From positions 992,001 to 1,056,000 of the forward strand of contig NZ_CP156660.1 in the NCBI RefSeq assembly GCF_039851975.1: a stretch of DNA of 64,000 nucleotides, written 5' to 3'. This DNA comes from Desulfoscipio sp. XC116. GTDB taxonomy: Bacteria > Bacillota > Desulfotomaculia > Desulfotomaculales > Desulfallaceae. This document shows positions 1-8,615 of the stretch, in pieces. Under the pieces are notes generated by a model, which ran no database searches, had not been told where the DNA came from, and was given only the letters and a program-made list of their open reading frames with translations. The stretch's first letter is position 1. Every line of letters starts with the position of its first letter. A program made the translations under genes and the position numbers.

Positions 1-387
1 GGCTTCTATACAAGCGATTGAGAAGACTTCTTCCGGACAGCAGAAATATAGGGTTAAAACGGAATAGTCTAGTGAGGCTAATAATGTCAAGCTACTTGAG
101 TTGTCTAGCAAATTATCCGAAGTTAGGCGTAAAAAAACTCAAACCCACTCCAGAGTTTGAGTAAAGTTAGCTGCAGATTATGGTGAAGAAGCTGCTAGCC
201 CTAACTTTGGATAATTACATTGCACGAAACCGCGTTGATTGATGCTCTCGCTATGGGGATTAAATAGCTATTTTCCCGTCTAACTTTAGATGGCATTAAG
301 GGAAACTTGATAGCAAAATGTATCAAAGCAGCGTTAATCATGCTGAAATAGACATAGCTTCCCCCTCCCCATGACAGGGCAAATTTT
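1..387. other. left edge, no convincing gene
   Basis: No complete gene is seen here. A reading frame open from base 2 to a TAG at 65-67 could be the last 21 codons of a gene entering from the left, but it is too short to name. The rest is AT-rich and holds the hairpin listed separately. It is probably the 3' flank of the IS91-type element plus older chromosome. Confidence 0.4.
131..162 (-). terminator. hairpin terminator for the IS91-type genes
   Basis: ACTCAAAC (137-144) pairs with GTTTGAGT (155-162) around a 10-base loop. On the minus strand the stem is followed directly by a run of seven T (131-137). This fits a rho-independent terminator for the minus-strand transposase genes, though it could also be a structural end of the IS. 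Confidence 0.5.
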
Positions 388-1584
388 TTAAACATATACA
401 GTTTTGTTATTGATAGGGGGAGATTTACCCAAGCTCATATACCGTCTGGGTTTTTCCGATCCGCAGTTAGGGCATTTAGATAAATCTATTCCAGTTAGTT
501 TTAGGATGAGTTGAAGCGTAGAGTATTTTTCTCTGGTTAAAAGAGGTGTATGGGTTAACTGTTTGCAAATCTTCAGTTTGGCTGTCTTGTTACGATTGCC
601 TAGCAAACCGTAGTGTCTGATTTTCATAAAGCCACTCGGTAGGATATGAATAAGAAATCTGCGGATAAACTCATCGGCGGAAATCGTCATCACCTTATGT
701 TTACTGTTATCCTTGTAGTCCCTCCATTTGAAGGAAACTGTATTCTTTTCAATGCTAACGATACGTTTATTAGATATAGCCACTCGGTGAGTATATCGAC
801 CCAGGTATTCAACAACACAACCAGCATTTTTAAATGGTGGTTTGCAGTAAACAATCCACTCTTTGCTATAGAGAGAGGAGAGCAGCTTTTCAAATTCCTT
901 ATCGTCAGAAAGATAAGTTTGATTACCGTGGAATTCAAGCTTATTTTGACCGTAGAGTTGTTTTAGGTAGTACAGGAATTTGCCTCTGAACTTTCGGGAT
1001 AAAACTTTAACTGGAATGAAAAATTTTTTCCTACTATTTACCCATTTCCCAATGGAGGATAATCCGCCGCCGGGTACAATGCAGTGAATATGCGGGTGGT
1101 GCATGAGGTTTTGTCCCCATGTATGCAGAACAGATGTAAAGCCAATCTTGGCACCGAGATATTTTTTGTCAGAAGCTAATTCAGTAAGTGTTTCAGCAAC
1201 GGCCTTAAACAAAAGGGTGTAGACTACTTTTTGATTCTGATAGGCTATTGAATTGAGCGTATCGGGGATTGAGAAAACTACATGGAAGTATCCAACGTCG
1301 AGCAGATTGATTTTCTGGTTTTCAATCCAGCGTTCTTTGGCAAGAGCTTGGCATTTAGGACAGTGCCTATTGCGACAAGAATTGTAAGAAATTCGGATAT
1401 ACCCACAACTGTCACAAACCTCCTTATGGCCGCCTAACTCTGATGTTCTACATTTTTGAATGGCTGACATCGCTTTATGCTGCACAAGAGTAAGCTTGTG
1501 GTTGCTTCGATAGTTATTGCCGTATTTTAGGAAGATATCTTGAACCTCAGTCATTGGCTTTTTCCGATTCAGCCATCTGATCAA
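388..1584 (-). CDS. IS91-family transposase
   Basis: 398 residues. The N-terminus carries a zinc-finger-like cysteine cluster (C57, C60, C70, C75, C78), and the catalytic region holds an HPHIH motif (about 163-167) followed by a PGGG turn, as in the HUH-type transposases of IS91 elements (Transposase_32 family). A YLGRYTHR block near 263-270 is also typical. It would nick and transfer one strand during rolling-circle transposition. It overlaps the upstream recombinase gene by 38 bases, so the two are probably cotranscribed and translationally coupled. An internal methionine at residue 11 is an alternative start. The frame is complete. Family call fairly sure; activity unknown. Confidence 0.85.
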   Translation of the reverse strand: MIRWLNRKKPMTEVQDIFLKYGNNYRSNHKLTLVQHKAMSAIQKCRTSELGGHKEVCDSCGYIRISYNSCRNRHCPKCQALAKERWIENQKINLLDVGYFHVVFSIPDTLNSIAYQNQKVVYTLLFKAVAETLTELASDKKYLGAKIGFTSVLHTWGQNLMHHPHIHCIVPGGGLSSIGKWVNSRKKFFIPVKVLSRKFRGKFLYYLKQLYGQNKLEFHGNQTYLSDDKEFEKLLSSLYSKEWIVYCKPPFKNAGCVVEYLGRYTHRVAISNKRIVSIEKNTVSFKWRDYKDNSKHKVMTISADEFIRRFLIHILPSGFMKIRHYGLLGNRNKTAKLKICKQLTHTPLLTREKYSTLQLILKLTGIDLSKCPNCGSEKPRRYMSLGKSPPINNKTVYV

Positions 1585-2410
1585 GGGGACTCGTTACGTT
1601 GAGGGATTCAATCTTGACCAAATGCAAATAAACGCAGGTCGTGTTGATATTTGAGTGACCAAGCAGTTGCTTGATGTGGTAAATACTTGTGCCGGATTCA
1701 AGCAGATGAGTTGCAAAACTATGCCTCATCGTATGGACTGTCACGTTTTTATTGATTTTAGCTTTCTTTACATATTTATGGAAGAGATTTTGTACAGCTC
1801 TGGGAGTTATGTGAGTGTCGGTATGATTTCGGCTGTAAAAAAGCCACTCTTTGGGGCGGTAAGCTTTCCAGTAAACTCTAAGAATCTCAAGATTAGCTTC
1901 AGAAAGCAGGGCATAACGATCTTTACCCCCTTTGGCATTGCGAATGAACAGTTGCATTTTATCGCTATGAATATCTGAAACTTTAAGGGAGGCCACTTCA
2001 CTTAGGCGAAGTCCAGCCCCATAGAGGGTCATAAGAATGCATTTATCTCGCAAATTGTCACAGACGTTAAAAAGGGCTTGGATTTCCTCTTGGGTAAGTA
2101 TGTCAGGGAGTTTGCGTGGTTTACGGTGGCGAGGGATTTGCCTAGGGTTAATATTAACGTTCAAAGTTACGCCATACAAAAAGCGGAGACCACTATTGTA
2201 GGTGTTTACCGATTCGGGAGCAAGCTTCTTTTTTGTGGTGAGATAATGAAGGAACTGCCTAACATCCTCTACACCTAGTTCAGTTGCAGGTTTATCAAAG
2301 TGGTCCTGAAAGAGTTTAACTTTGGTATAGTATTCGGCCTGGGTATGCTTGCTTAACCCTCTAAGCTCTACATCGAATTTTATCTTGGCTAAAACCTCTT
2401 CTTTTGTCAT
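1547..2410 (-). CDS. tyrosine recombinase of the IS91-type element
   Basis: 287 residues with a SAM-like N-terminal domain (about 1-85) and a C-terminal catalytic domain holding the tyrosine-recombinase set: R135 in GAGLRLSE, H226 and R229 in HTMRH, H252 in LGH and nucleophile Y261. It resembles the XerC/D-like integrases that accompany IS91-family transposases, and its 3' end overlaps that gene here. It is therefore taken as part of the IS rather than as the integrase of the large element. The ATG at 2410 follows an AAAGGAGA ribosome site that lies inside a perfect 15-bp inverted repeat, so start-site access may depend on RNA folding. Confidence 0.85.
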   Translation of the reverse strand: MTKEEVLAKIKFDVELRGLSKHTQAEYYTKVKLFQDHFDKPATELGVEDVRQFLHYLTTKKKLAPESVNTYNSGLRFLYGVTLNVNINPRQIPRHRKPRKLPDILTQEEIQALFNVCDNLRDKCILMTLYGAGLRLSEVASLKVSDIHSDKMQLFIRNAKGGKDRYALLSEANLEILRVYWKAYRPKEWLFYSRNHTDTHITPRAVQNLFHKYVKKAKINKNVTVHTMRHSFATHLLESGTSIYHIKQLLGHSNINTTCVYLHLVKIESLNVTSPLDQMAESEKAND

Positions 2411-2418
2411 AGTTTGAA

Positions 2419-2460
2419 CATCTCCTTTAAAATTAAATTAGCTTTATTTTAAAGGAGATG
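2419..2460. repeat. perfect 15-bp inverted repeat over the recombinase ribosome site
   Basis: CATCTCCTTTAAAAT (2419-2433) pairs perfectly with ATTTTAAAGGAGATG (2446-2460) around a 12-base loop. On the minus strand one arm is the ribosome-binding site of the recombinase gene. It may be an RNA switch limiting translation, or the terminal (origin) hairpin of the IS. Confidence 0.6.
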
Positions 2461-2668
2461 CATAAAAAAGGAACTGACTTTTTACAGTATCATTTTCAAT
2501 TACACAACTTAAAAAAACATTACAGGAACTACCGCGCCAGCGGTTTAGTGCTATGTCTATTAGGCGAAGTTTCGGATGCTTTTGGTTATAGCAATAATAA
2601 GAAGTAAATTTAGCCTATATAAACGATAAACTGCGTTGCAGGATGTTCAGATGTAAAGGCGGAGTTAG

Positions 2669-4009
2669 ATGCGTTATTCTGATTTTATAAAACAAACTAT
2701 ATCAAACGAGAATGGAATCGATTGGAATTATTATAAGACAGGAATGCCCATAGAAAATATTTTACAGGCAAACCGGTCCGGTATTTTTATTCGTAAGTAC
2801 TTTGAAAGTGGTGGCAAAGAACTTCCGTTACTGCTTAACCCAACAGAAGCCACTAATTTTATCAATACCTATTTCGCTGCCGGATGTAAAGAAAACACAT
2901 TATCTTTTGATTTTAGTGAAATGTATCTACTTCCAGATGACCGTGCAATACATACAGTTTCTGGTTTCTTTTTAGGATTGCTTATTGAGAGTTGTTTAAA
3001 TGGAACAAGGACACTCGCTATCGAGAGTTCAAATCAGTTCCCGTTTGCATATCTGTGGTTTTTGATGTTTCTGTATCACGATTATGGGTACTGCGTCACA
3101 GAAAGGGATAATAGCCCAATTTCAACGCCGGAACGTGCGCCCATACCAGATATGCTTTTTACATGGAATCCTTTGAGAATACATCGCAAAGAATATGATG
3201 CACTTTGCCGCATGAAAAGAGAATTAGGCATTGATCTTTCACTCTTTTCTCCTTATCCGGGATCACTGAATAGGGTGGGCAATTTCAGACAAAACAATGA
3301 GATAAACTTGCAACGTGCTCTGCTACGCGAGCTCACACAACGTACATTTACAGTAACAGGACGCCCAAGGCTTCGGTTTAATACAGGAGCAAAAATAATC
3401 GGACATCAATATACAAGCATTATTACAACAAGATATTTTAACTATTGTATCAATGAACGACACAAGGTGGATCACGGAATTGTTGGTGGATATCTGTTTT
3501 ATGACAGAATGGTTAAAAACTATTTATCCGCATATATGACAGTGCTTTACGAACGTGAGGGGCTTTGCGTTTTAGGTGATTTTCATTATAGAGACAGGCA
3601 TTTTTGCCAAGAACAGCTTCCTATTTTCTCATATATTGCCGATTGTATTTCAGCTCACAACATTTGGAAACAGCCCGAGGAGAGTAGAGCGGCGTACGAG
3701 CAGTATAAACTGGATGTCTTGTTAGCTGAAAACTTTAAAAACATTACTTTCCAAGAAAACCCACTTCTCTATATACTTGTAGTTGCAGACAGTTTAGAGC
3801 CAACAAAAGTGTACGGAGGACTACCCCCGCAAAAGGTTTCAGACGCAATTGATATTGAATATTTGCCAGCACATCATGTGCTGACCTTCTCAAGCAGAAA
3901 TAGCGAAGTCTCTATAGAGATCTTGTATCGCAAAGCAAAGGGATTGGAAGATTGGACATCAGTACGTTGCTCCGAATTGAATGAGGGCAAATTTACTCTT
4001 CATATTTAA
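2669..4009 (+). CDS. HD-domain phosphohydrolase-like protein
   Basis: 446 residues, not assigned to a named family. The spacing of H95 (HTVSGFFLG), H137-D138 (FLYHDYGY), H269 (VDHGIVGG), H330 (ISAHNIW) and D374 (VVADSLEP) follows the H...HD...H...H...D metal-site pattern of HD hydrolases, so a metal-dependent phosphohydrolase acting on nucleotides or signal molecules is likely. No transmembrane segment is evident. The ATG follows an AAGGCGGAG site. It lies between the IS91-type element and the nuclease-caspase-TIR genes on the same strand, 149 bases ahead of the next gene, so membership in that system is possible but not shown. Base composition is AT-rich like its neighbours. Confidence 0.6.
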   Translation: MRYSDFIKQTISNENGIDWNYYKTGMPIENILQANRSGIFIRKYFESGGKELPLLLNPTEATNFINTYFAAGCKENTLSFDFSEMYLLPDDRAIHTVSGFFLGLLIESCLNGTRTLAIESSNQFPFAYLWFLMFLYHDYGYCVTERDNSPISTPERAPIPDMLFTWNPLRIHRKEYDALCRMKRELGIDLSLFSPYPGSLNRVGNFRQNNEINLQRALLRELTQRTFTVTGRPRLRFNTGAKIIGHQYTSIITTRYFNYCINERHKVDHGIVGGYLFYDRMVKNYLSAYMTVLYEREGLCVLGDFHYRDRHFCQEQLPIFSYIADCISAHNIWKQPEESRAAYEQYKLDVLLAENFKNITFQENPLLYILVVADSLEPTKVYGGLPPQKVSDAIDIEYLPAHHVLTFSSRNSEVSIEILYRKAKGLEDWTSVRCSELNEGKFTLHI

Positions 4010-4105
4010 TATTTACGATGCACAATTGGATTATAGCAATAATGCGTACCTTAATAAATCCGAATTTGATGGTGCGGTTGCTATAGTGAGATTGAAAATT
4101 AGTGG

Positions 4106-4111
4106 TATAAT
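4106..4111 (+). promoter_or_regulatory. candidate -10 box before the nuclease-caspase-TIR genes
   Basis: A perfect TATAAT lies 48 bases upstream of the nuclease start, with weak -35 candidates around 4082-4098. It would start a separate transcript for the Mrr-like, caspase-like and possibly TIR genes. Confidence 0.35.
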
Positions 4112-4158
4112 AAAGAACGCTTTATTTAGACTAAAAATATATAGGAGGCGATGAAAAA

Positions 4159-4719
4159 ATGTTTATGCCTTGTAAAGAATCAATTCTTGAGATGACTCCT
4201 ACTGAATTTGAAAAGCACTCATTGCGTATATTGACTGAGCAGATACAAAATATTAGAAATTGCAACTTTCAACATAATAAAATTATGGAGGTGGATGATG
4301 GAAATTATCAAATTGATGGATACATAGAGTTTGAGCTTATGGGCATTTATTATAAAACTTTGATAGAGTGCAAACATTATAAAAGCAGTATATCCAGAGA
4401 AAAAGTTGCTGTACTCTATGATAAAATACGAGCTTGTGGAGCAAATAAGGGTGTATTGGTGTCATCATCTAATTTCCAAAGTGGTGCAGTACAATATGCG
4501 TCAAAACATGGTGTTGCATTAATTCAGTTGACTGATGCTGACAGTATATATGAAACACGATCTGATTTCACAGAAAAAAGCGGTGCATTTGCTACGCAAA
4601 AGAAAAAAACAAGCTCTTATATAGGTGTAATGCAGGTCGGGGATGAGCATATTGTAAATTGTTTGTATTTAAGTAACACAGAATTAAATGTAAGAGATTT
4701 CTTAATTAAAAGAAGTTAG
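4159..4719 (+). CDS. Mrr-like restriction endonuclease-fold protein
   Basis: 186 residues. Residues about 50-125 match the Mrr-type PD-(D/E)XK nuclease core: D53 in IDGYIEF, E70 and K72 in IECKHY, then VLVSSSNFQSGA with a conserved Q107. Such enzymes cleave DNA, often modified or foreign. The last 60 residues are unassigned. The ATG at 4159 follows AGGAGG (4143-4148) at a 10-base distance. The caspase-like gene starts 10 bases downstream, so they form an operon. Its link to the caspase-TIR pair suggests a defence role, either as an extra effector or as a separate element. Confidence 0.7.
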   Translation: MFMPCKESILEMTPTEFEKHSLRILTEQIQNIRNCNFQHNKIMEVDDGNYQIDGYIEFELMGIYYKTLIECKHYKSSISREKVAVLYDKIRACGANKGVLVSSSNFQSGAVQYASKHGVALIQLTDADSIYETRSDFTEKSGAFATQKKKTSSYIGVMQVGDEHIVNCLYLSNTELNVRDFLIKRS

Positions 4720-4729
4720 GAGGAGCAGA

Positions 4730-5698
4730 ATGAGAAAGGCATTATGTGTTGGAATTGATAGCTACGAGAAAATCAAAGATTTACATGGATGTGTTAATGA
4801 TGCAAATGGGGTGAAAGCAGCATTAGAGAGAAATGGCGATGGAACACTAAATTTTTCTACGAAACTTCTATGTGCAACAAGCGAAGCATCTTACATTACT
4901 AGAGAGGGATTGAAAGATGCAGTTCAAGATCTTTTTAGAGATGAATCCGAAGTTGCTGTTTTTTATTATGCCGGACATGGTTCTTATGATGCACTTGGTG
5001 GATATCTATGTACTAGCGAAGTGGAAAGAGAAGATCAAGGGTTATCATTGAATGACCTTATGGGGATAGTAGCTGATTCCCGTGCACAAAACAAAATTGT
5101 AATACTTGATAGCTGTTTCAGCGGACGAGCAGCAAATTCAAAAGAAATGCAAAATTATTCTGTGCTACATAATGGCACAACTATTTTAGCGGCATGCGAC
5201 GAAAATCAGTATTCATCGGAAGAAAATGGTCATGGTGTTTTTACATCGTTGTTGATTGAAGCATTATATGGTGGAGCAATGAATCTACTTGGTGAGGTTT
5301 CTCCTGGCAGCATTTATTCTTATATAGATAGTTCTTTGGGAGGATGGGAGCAACGACCAGTGTTTAAGGCAAATATAAAGCAATTTGTTTCGCTTAGAAA
5401 AAATGCTCCACCAATTGCTATTGGAGAATTGCGTCGCATTACGGAATTCTTTATTACGCCGTATGATGAATACGCATTGGATCCTACATATGAACCAGAT
5501 AAACACGAGGCTGACATTAAAGATGTAAATCTTGAACATGAAGAGATATTTTCAATTTTGCAAAAATATGTGAAGCTAAATTTAGTGGTACCGGTAAATG
5601 CTGATCATATGTACTACGCTGCGATAAAACATGAGTCGTGTAAATTAACAGCTCAAGGACAACATTATTGGAATCTGGTAAATAAAGGAAATATTTAA
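4730..5698 (+). CDS. caspase-like (metacaspase, C14) protease, probable defence effector
   Basis: 322 residues. Residues 1-215 form a caspase-fold domain: ALCVGIDSY at the N-terminus, catalytic H83 in FYYAGHGSYD, and catalytic C129 in VILDSCFSG. The C-terminal part (about 225-322) is unassigned and may sense a ligand or bind a partner. The gene follows an AGGAGG-type site and lies 10 bases after the Mrr-like gene and 86 bases before a TIR gene. As I recall, a Thoeris type has been described in which a TIR enzyme makes a nucleotide signal that activates a caspase-like protease; this pair has that layout. The domain and dyad are seen; the system assignment is inference. Confidence 0.8.
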   Translation: MRKALCVGIDSYEKIKDLHGCVNDANGVKAALERNGDGTLNFSTKLLCATSEASYITREGLKDAVQDLFRDESEVAVFYYAGHGSYDALGGYLCTSEVEREDQGLSLNDLMGIVADSRAQNKIVILDSCFSGRAANSKEMQNYSVLHNGTTILAACDENQYSSEENGHGVFTSLLIEALYGGAMNLLGEVSPGSIYSYIDSSLGGWEQRPVFKANIKQFVSLRKNAPPIAIGELRRITEFFITPYDEYALDPTYEPDKHEADIKDVNLEHEEIFSILQKYVKLNLVVPVNADHMYYAAIKHESCKLTAQGQHYWNLVNKGNI

Positions 5699-5784
5699 AG
5701 ATATTCATGATGTTAGAAGCGGCTATAAGTCCATGCAAGTTGTGGACATTTAAGTATATAAAATATTAAGTGGAGGTCATGAAA

Positions 5785-6171
5785 ATGGGAAAAAAGAATG
5801 TGTTCATAAGTCATCGTTGGGATTATGAAGAGGATTACGAGAAAATTAGTGCAGTATTAGATAGGTCAAAATATGACGTGTCTGATCGTTCGGTTGAGAG
5901 TTCTGATCCATTGGTGGGAACAAAAAAGCAAGTGACAGATGCAATAAAAGGCAAGATTGATAGTGCTAGTGTGATTCTTGCACCAGCACGTCCAGCAGCA
6001 GTTACGGTAGGCAGCATGGGACGTACAGAAATTAATTATGCTATTAGTAAAGGAAAGAAAATTATAGCAGTTAACACTGGAACGACAACTAGTGTAGCAT
6101 CTTTTTGGGAAGATAATGATATTGAAGTTATTGCATGCAGAAAAGATAGTTTGGAGAATGCTATAGGGTAA
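5785..6171 (+). CDS. TIR-like (MTH538/DUF1863, ThsB-type) protein
   Basis: 128 residues from the ATG at 5785, chosen because GGAGG (5772-5776) lies 8 bases upstream; a GTG at 5770 overlaps that site. VFISHRWDYEED at the N-terminus, the ASVILAP strand, and GRTEINYAISKGKKIIAV with E82 as the candidate catalytic glutamate match the MTH538 TIR-like fold used by Thoeris ThsB proteins, which convert NAD to cyclic ADP-ribose-type signals on infection. There is no effector domain in the same chain, so a separate effector is expected; the caspase-like gene just upstream is the obvious candidate. The TIR fold call is fairly sure, enzymatic activity is inferred. Confidence 0.75.
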   Translation: MGKKNVFISHRWDYEEDYEKISAVLDRSKYDVSDRSVESSDPLVGTKKQVTDAIKGKIDSASVILAPARPAAVTVGSMGRTEINYAISKGKKIIAVNTGTTTSVASFWEDNDIEVIACRKDSLENAIG

Positions 6172-6361
6172 AAGTGAGTATTCTCTTTTATTAAAGTGAA
6201 ATAGCGCATGATTAGAAATACTCTTATCCTACAAATTACAGTTTATCGAGTAGACTACATGCACGATCAATACGATTTGAGTTTCGTATTATGTTTATAA
6301 TGCATTGATTATCAGGAACGGTAAACTTCGTTTAGTCCATATTACAATCAAATAAATGAAC

Positions 6362-6395
6362 AAGAGGACATGGTTTTGATTGATTATGTCCTCTT
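6362..6395. terminator. hairpin after the defence genes
   Basis: AAGAGGACAT (6362-6371) pairs with ATGTCCTCTT (6386-6395). The T-run is weak (TTTCATATAT). It may end transcription of the TIR-caspase block. The 190 bases before it (6172-6361) hold no gene. Confidence 0.5.
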
Positions 6396-6414
6396 TCATA
6401 TATAAACCACAATT

Positions 6415-6457
6415 AAAAGCCGTTTGCTTTATTATCCCGATAAGCAGGCGGCTTTTT
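6415..6457 (+). terminator. terminator hairpin just before parA
   Basis: AAAAGCCG (6415-6422) pairs with CGGCTTTTT (6449-6457), extended by an inner TTTGCTT/AAGCAGG pairing. The stem ends in five T. It separates cargo genes from parA and could act as an attenuator. Confidence 0.55.
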
Positions 6458-6478
6458 CACGTGAAAGGGGAATTTCAA

Positions 6479-7303
6479 GTGTCAAAAGTAATCACCCTTG
6501 CCAACCAGAAGGGCGGCACGGGCAAAACGACCACAACGGTCAATCTGGGTATCGGCCTTGCTATGCAGGGTAAAAAGGTTCTTTTAGTGGACGCGGACGC
6601 GCAAGGCAACCTAACGGATTCGTTAGGCTTCCATGAGCCGGACAATCTATCTGTTTCATTGGCTACCGTTTTAACCAAAAACATGTTGGAAGAATCATAT
6701 GAGCCTGACGAGGGACTCCTTCACCATGCGGAAGGCGTTGATCTCATGCCGGGCAACATTGAGTTGTCGGCCATTGAAGTTTCCCTCGTCAACACCATGA
6801 GCCGGGAAACGGTACTGCGCAGCTACATCAACACTGTCAAAGACAGGTATGATTATGTGCTGATCGACTGTATGCCCTCCTTGGGTATGATGACCATCAA
6901 CGCCCTTGCCGCCGCAGACAGCGTAATTATTCCGGTTCAGGCCCATTATCTTCCCGCCAAGGGAATGACGCAGCTTTTGCAGACCATAGCCAAGGTAAGG
7001 CGGCAAATCAATCCGAAGCTGACCATTGACGGCGTTCTGGTGACAATGATGGATAACCGCACCAACTTTGCCAAGGATATTTCCTTTATCCTGCGCCGCG
7101 ACTACGGCGACAAGCTGCGCATTTTTCAAACGGAAATCCCCCTGTCCATCCGTGCGGCTGAAACCAGCGCCAAAGGGAAAAGCATCTATGCTCACGATCC
7201 TCACGGTCTGGCGGCAAAAGCCTATGAAGCCTTTACGAAGGAGGTGCGGGACATTGGCGAAAAACGACGTGCGAAGCAGCATAAAGCTGGCCTCAGTAGA
7301 TGA
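6479..7303 (+). CDS. parA: ParA-family partition ATPase
   Basis: 274 residues from the GTG at 6479, which lies 8 bases after AAAGGGG; upstream in-frame codons run through a terminator hairpin and are not expected to be coding. A deviant Walker A box KGGTGKTT (residues 11-18), the VLLVDADAQGN switch and DYVLIDCMPSLG identify a ParA/Soj ATPase, which segregates DNA with ParB. It belongs to the element: parB starts inside its 3' end (50-base overlap). It opens the GC-richer block running to about 29 kb. In such elements ParAB may stabilise the excised circle. Confidence 0.9.
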   Translation: MSKVITLANQKGGTGKTTTTVNLGIGLAMQGKKVLLVDADAQGNLTDSLGFHEPDNLSVSLATVLTKNMLEESYEPDEGLLHHAEGVDLMPGNIELSAIEVSLVNTMSRETVLRSYINTVKDRYDYVLIDCMPSLGMMTINALAAADSVIIPVQAHYLPAKGMTQLLQTIAKVRRQINPKLTIDGVLVTMMDNRTNFAKDISFILRRDYGDKLRIFQTEIPLSIRAAETSAKGKSIYAHDPHGLAAKAYEAFTKEVRDIGEKRRAKQHKAGLSR

Positions 7304-8189
7304 CCTGTTCACCACCGAGGAAAGCCGCGCCGAGCAGCAGCGCGAAAAGGTGATGGACATCCCCCTGTCGGAAATCAGTGATTTCCCCGACCACCCTTTT
7401 AAGGTGAAAGCGGATGAGGCTATGTTGGAAATGGCGGACAGCGTAAAGCAATACGGCGTTTTAGTCCCCGGCCTTGTGCGGCCCAAAGCGGACGGCGGCT
7501 ATGAAATGGTGGCCGGACACCGGCGTAAAAAGGCAAGCGAGCTTGCGGGATTGGAAACTATGCCCTGTATCATCCGGGAACTGGACGACGATCAGGCCAC
7601 CATTATTATGGTTGACAGCAATCTGCAAAGGGAAAGCATCCTGCCGAGTGAGAAAGCTTTTGCCTACAAGATGAAGCTGGATGCCATGAAACGGCAAGCA
7701 GGCAGACCAAGCAAAGAAAATGTGTCCCAAGTTGGGACGCAAAAACGTTCAGACCAAATATTAGCTGAACAAAGCGGAGAAAGCAGAAATCAAATCCAGC
7801 GATATATCCGCTTAACTGAGCTTAGCCCTTCCATTCTTGAAATGGTGGACGAAAGACAAATTGCCTTTAACCCCGCTGTTGAGCTTTCCTATTTGGCCGA
7901 AAAGGAACAGCAGGAGCTTTACGAAACCATACAGTCGGAAGATTGCACCCCGTCCTTGGCCCAGGCGCAACGGATGAAAAAGCTTAGTCAGGACGGCAGG
8001 CTGAATATGGATGTCATTTTTTCCATTCTCACCGAGGAAAAGCCGAATCAAAAGGAAAAATTCAATATCCAACGGGAACGCATCGACCGTTTTTTTCCCA
8101 GCAGCTTTACGGAAAAGCAAAAAGAGGATTTAATCGTTCAGCTCCTGGAAAGCTGGTATAAAAAACGGCAGCGGGAACAGGAACGCTGA
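7254..8189 (+). CDS. parB: ParB-family partition protein
   Basis: 311 residues from the TTG at 7254, placed by AAGGAGG (7238-7244) nine bases upstream; the longer frame upstream is only the shadow of parA. IPLSEISDFPDHPF and YEMVAGHRRKKASELAG are the ParB nuclease-like (CTPase) boxes, and SRNQIQRYIRLTELS is the DNA-binding helix-turn-helix. It would load at a parS-like site and work with ParA. Its C-terminus is the basic tail KKRQREQER, one of several similar tails in this element. No parS was recognised. Confidence 0.88.
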   Translation: MAKNDVRSSIKLASVDDLFTTEESRAEQQREKVMDIPLSEISDFPDHPFKVKADEAMLEMADSVKQYGVLVPGLVRPKADGGYEMVAGHRRKKASELAGLETMPCIIRELDDDQATIIMVDSNLQRESILPSEKAFAYKMKLDAMKRQAGRPSKENVSQVGTQKRSDQILAEQSGESRNQIQRYIRLTELSPSILEMVDERQIAFNPAVELSYLAEKEQQELYETIQSEDCTPSLAQAQRMKKLSQDGRLNMDVIFSILTEEKPNQKEKFNIQRERIDRFFPSSFTEKQKEDLIVQLLESWYKKRQREQER

Positions 8190-8252
8190 ACCGTGGCAGC
8201 TTCGCTCTTAAGGAGGGCGATTTTTTTATGCCCTTTGGAAGGAGGTGCTTGG

Positions 8253-8420
8253 ATGTACTTTACGGAAGGGCGGCTGCGCGAATGTGAACGCATAATGCGG
8301 GAAAAACCGGGACATGACCGCAAACCCGTTAAAGCGGCGGAAAGACGGGATTGCCAGCATTGTCCGCACTTTGACAGGCATCAAGGAAAATGTGGCCAAA
8401 AGTGCGTAATAAAAAAGTGA
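8253..8420 (+). CDS. small four-cysteine protein
   Basis: 55 residues. The ATG follows AAGGAGG at a good distance. Four clustered cysteines (CQHC and CGQKC) suggest a small zinc ribbon. Function unknown. It sits between parB and the pilus genes on the same strand. Confidence 0.5.
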   Translation: MYFTEGRLRECERIMREKPGHDRKPVKAAERRDCQHCPHFDRHQGKCGQKCVIKK

Positions 8421-8541
8421 TTTTACACGAAGGGGCTAGCTCCTCTACTTACGAAAAACGCAGACCGCGCCGTCTTTCGTCATTCCCCTCCTCACCACTG
8501 CCCCAAAAGCCACCGGCCGAAAAAAGAATGAAAAGCAGACC

Positions 8542-8579
8542 GGACGGCCTTCCTTCTTTTTCGGTAGGTAAGGCCGTCC
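8542..8579. repeat. inverted repeat ahead of the pilus operon
   Basis: GGACGGCCTT (8542-8551) pairs perfectly with AAGGCCGTCC (8570-8579). No long T-run follows, so it may be an attenuator or binding site in the leader of the pilus operon. The rest of 8421-8615 shows nothing. Confidence 0.45.
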
Positions 8580-8615
8580 TCTAAACTAAAATCTTCGGAA
8601 GGAGGAAGTATCACT

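Larger units (their letters stand above)
137..2460 (-). mobile_element. IS91-type insertion element
   Basis: Two overlapping minus-strand genes, a tyrosine recombinase followed by an IS91-family transposase, form a known two-gene IS91-type arrangement. Each side carries a perfect hairpin (137-162 and 2419-2460), used here as approximate limits. IS91 elements move by rolling-circle transposition and leave no target duplication, so exact ends cannot be set from one copy. Confidence 0.55.

Noticed and set aside
2-67. Open frame entering from the left edge
   Set aside because: Only 21 codons; no family can be named, so it is mentioned only in the edge note.
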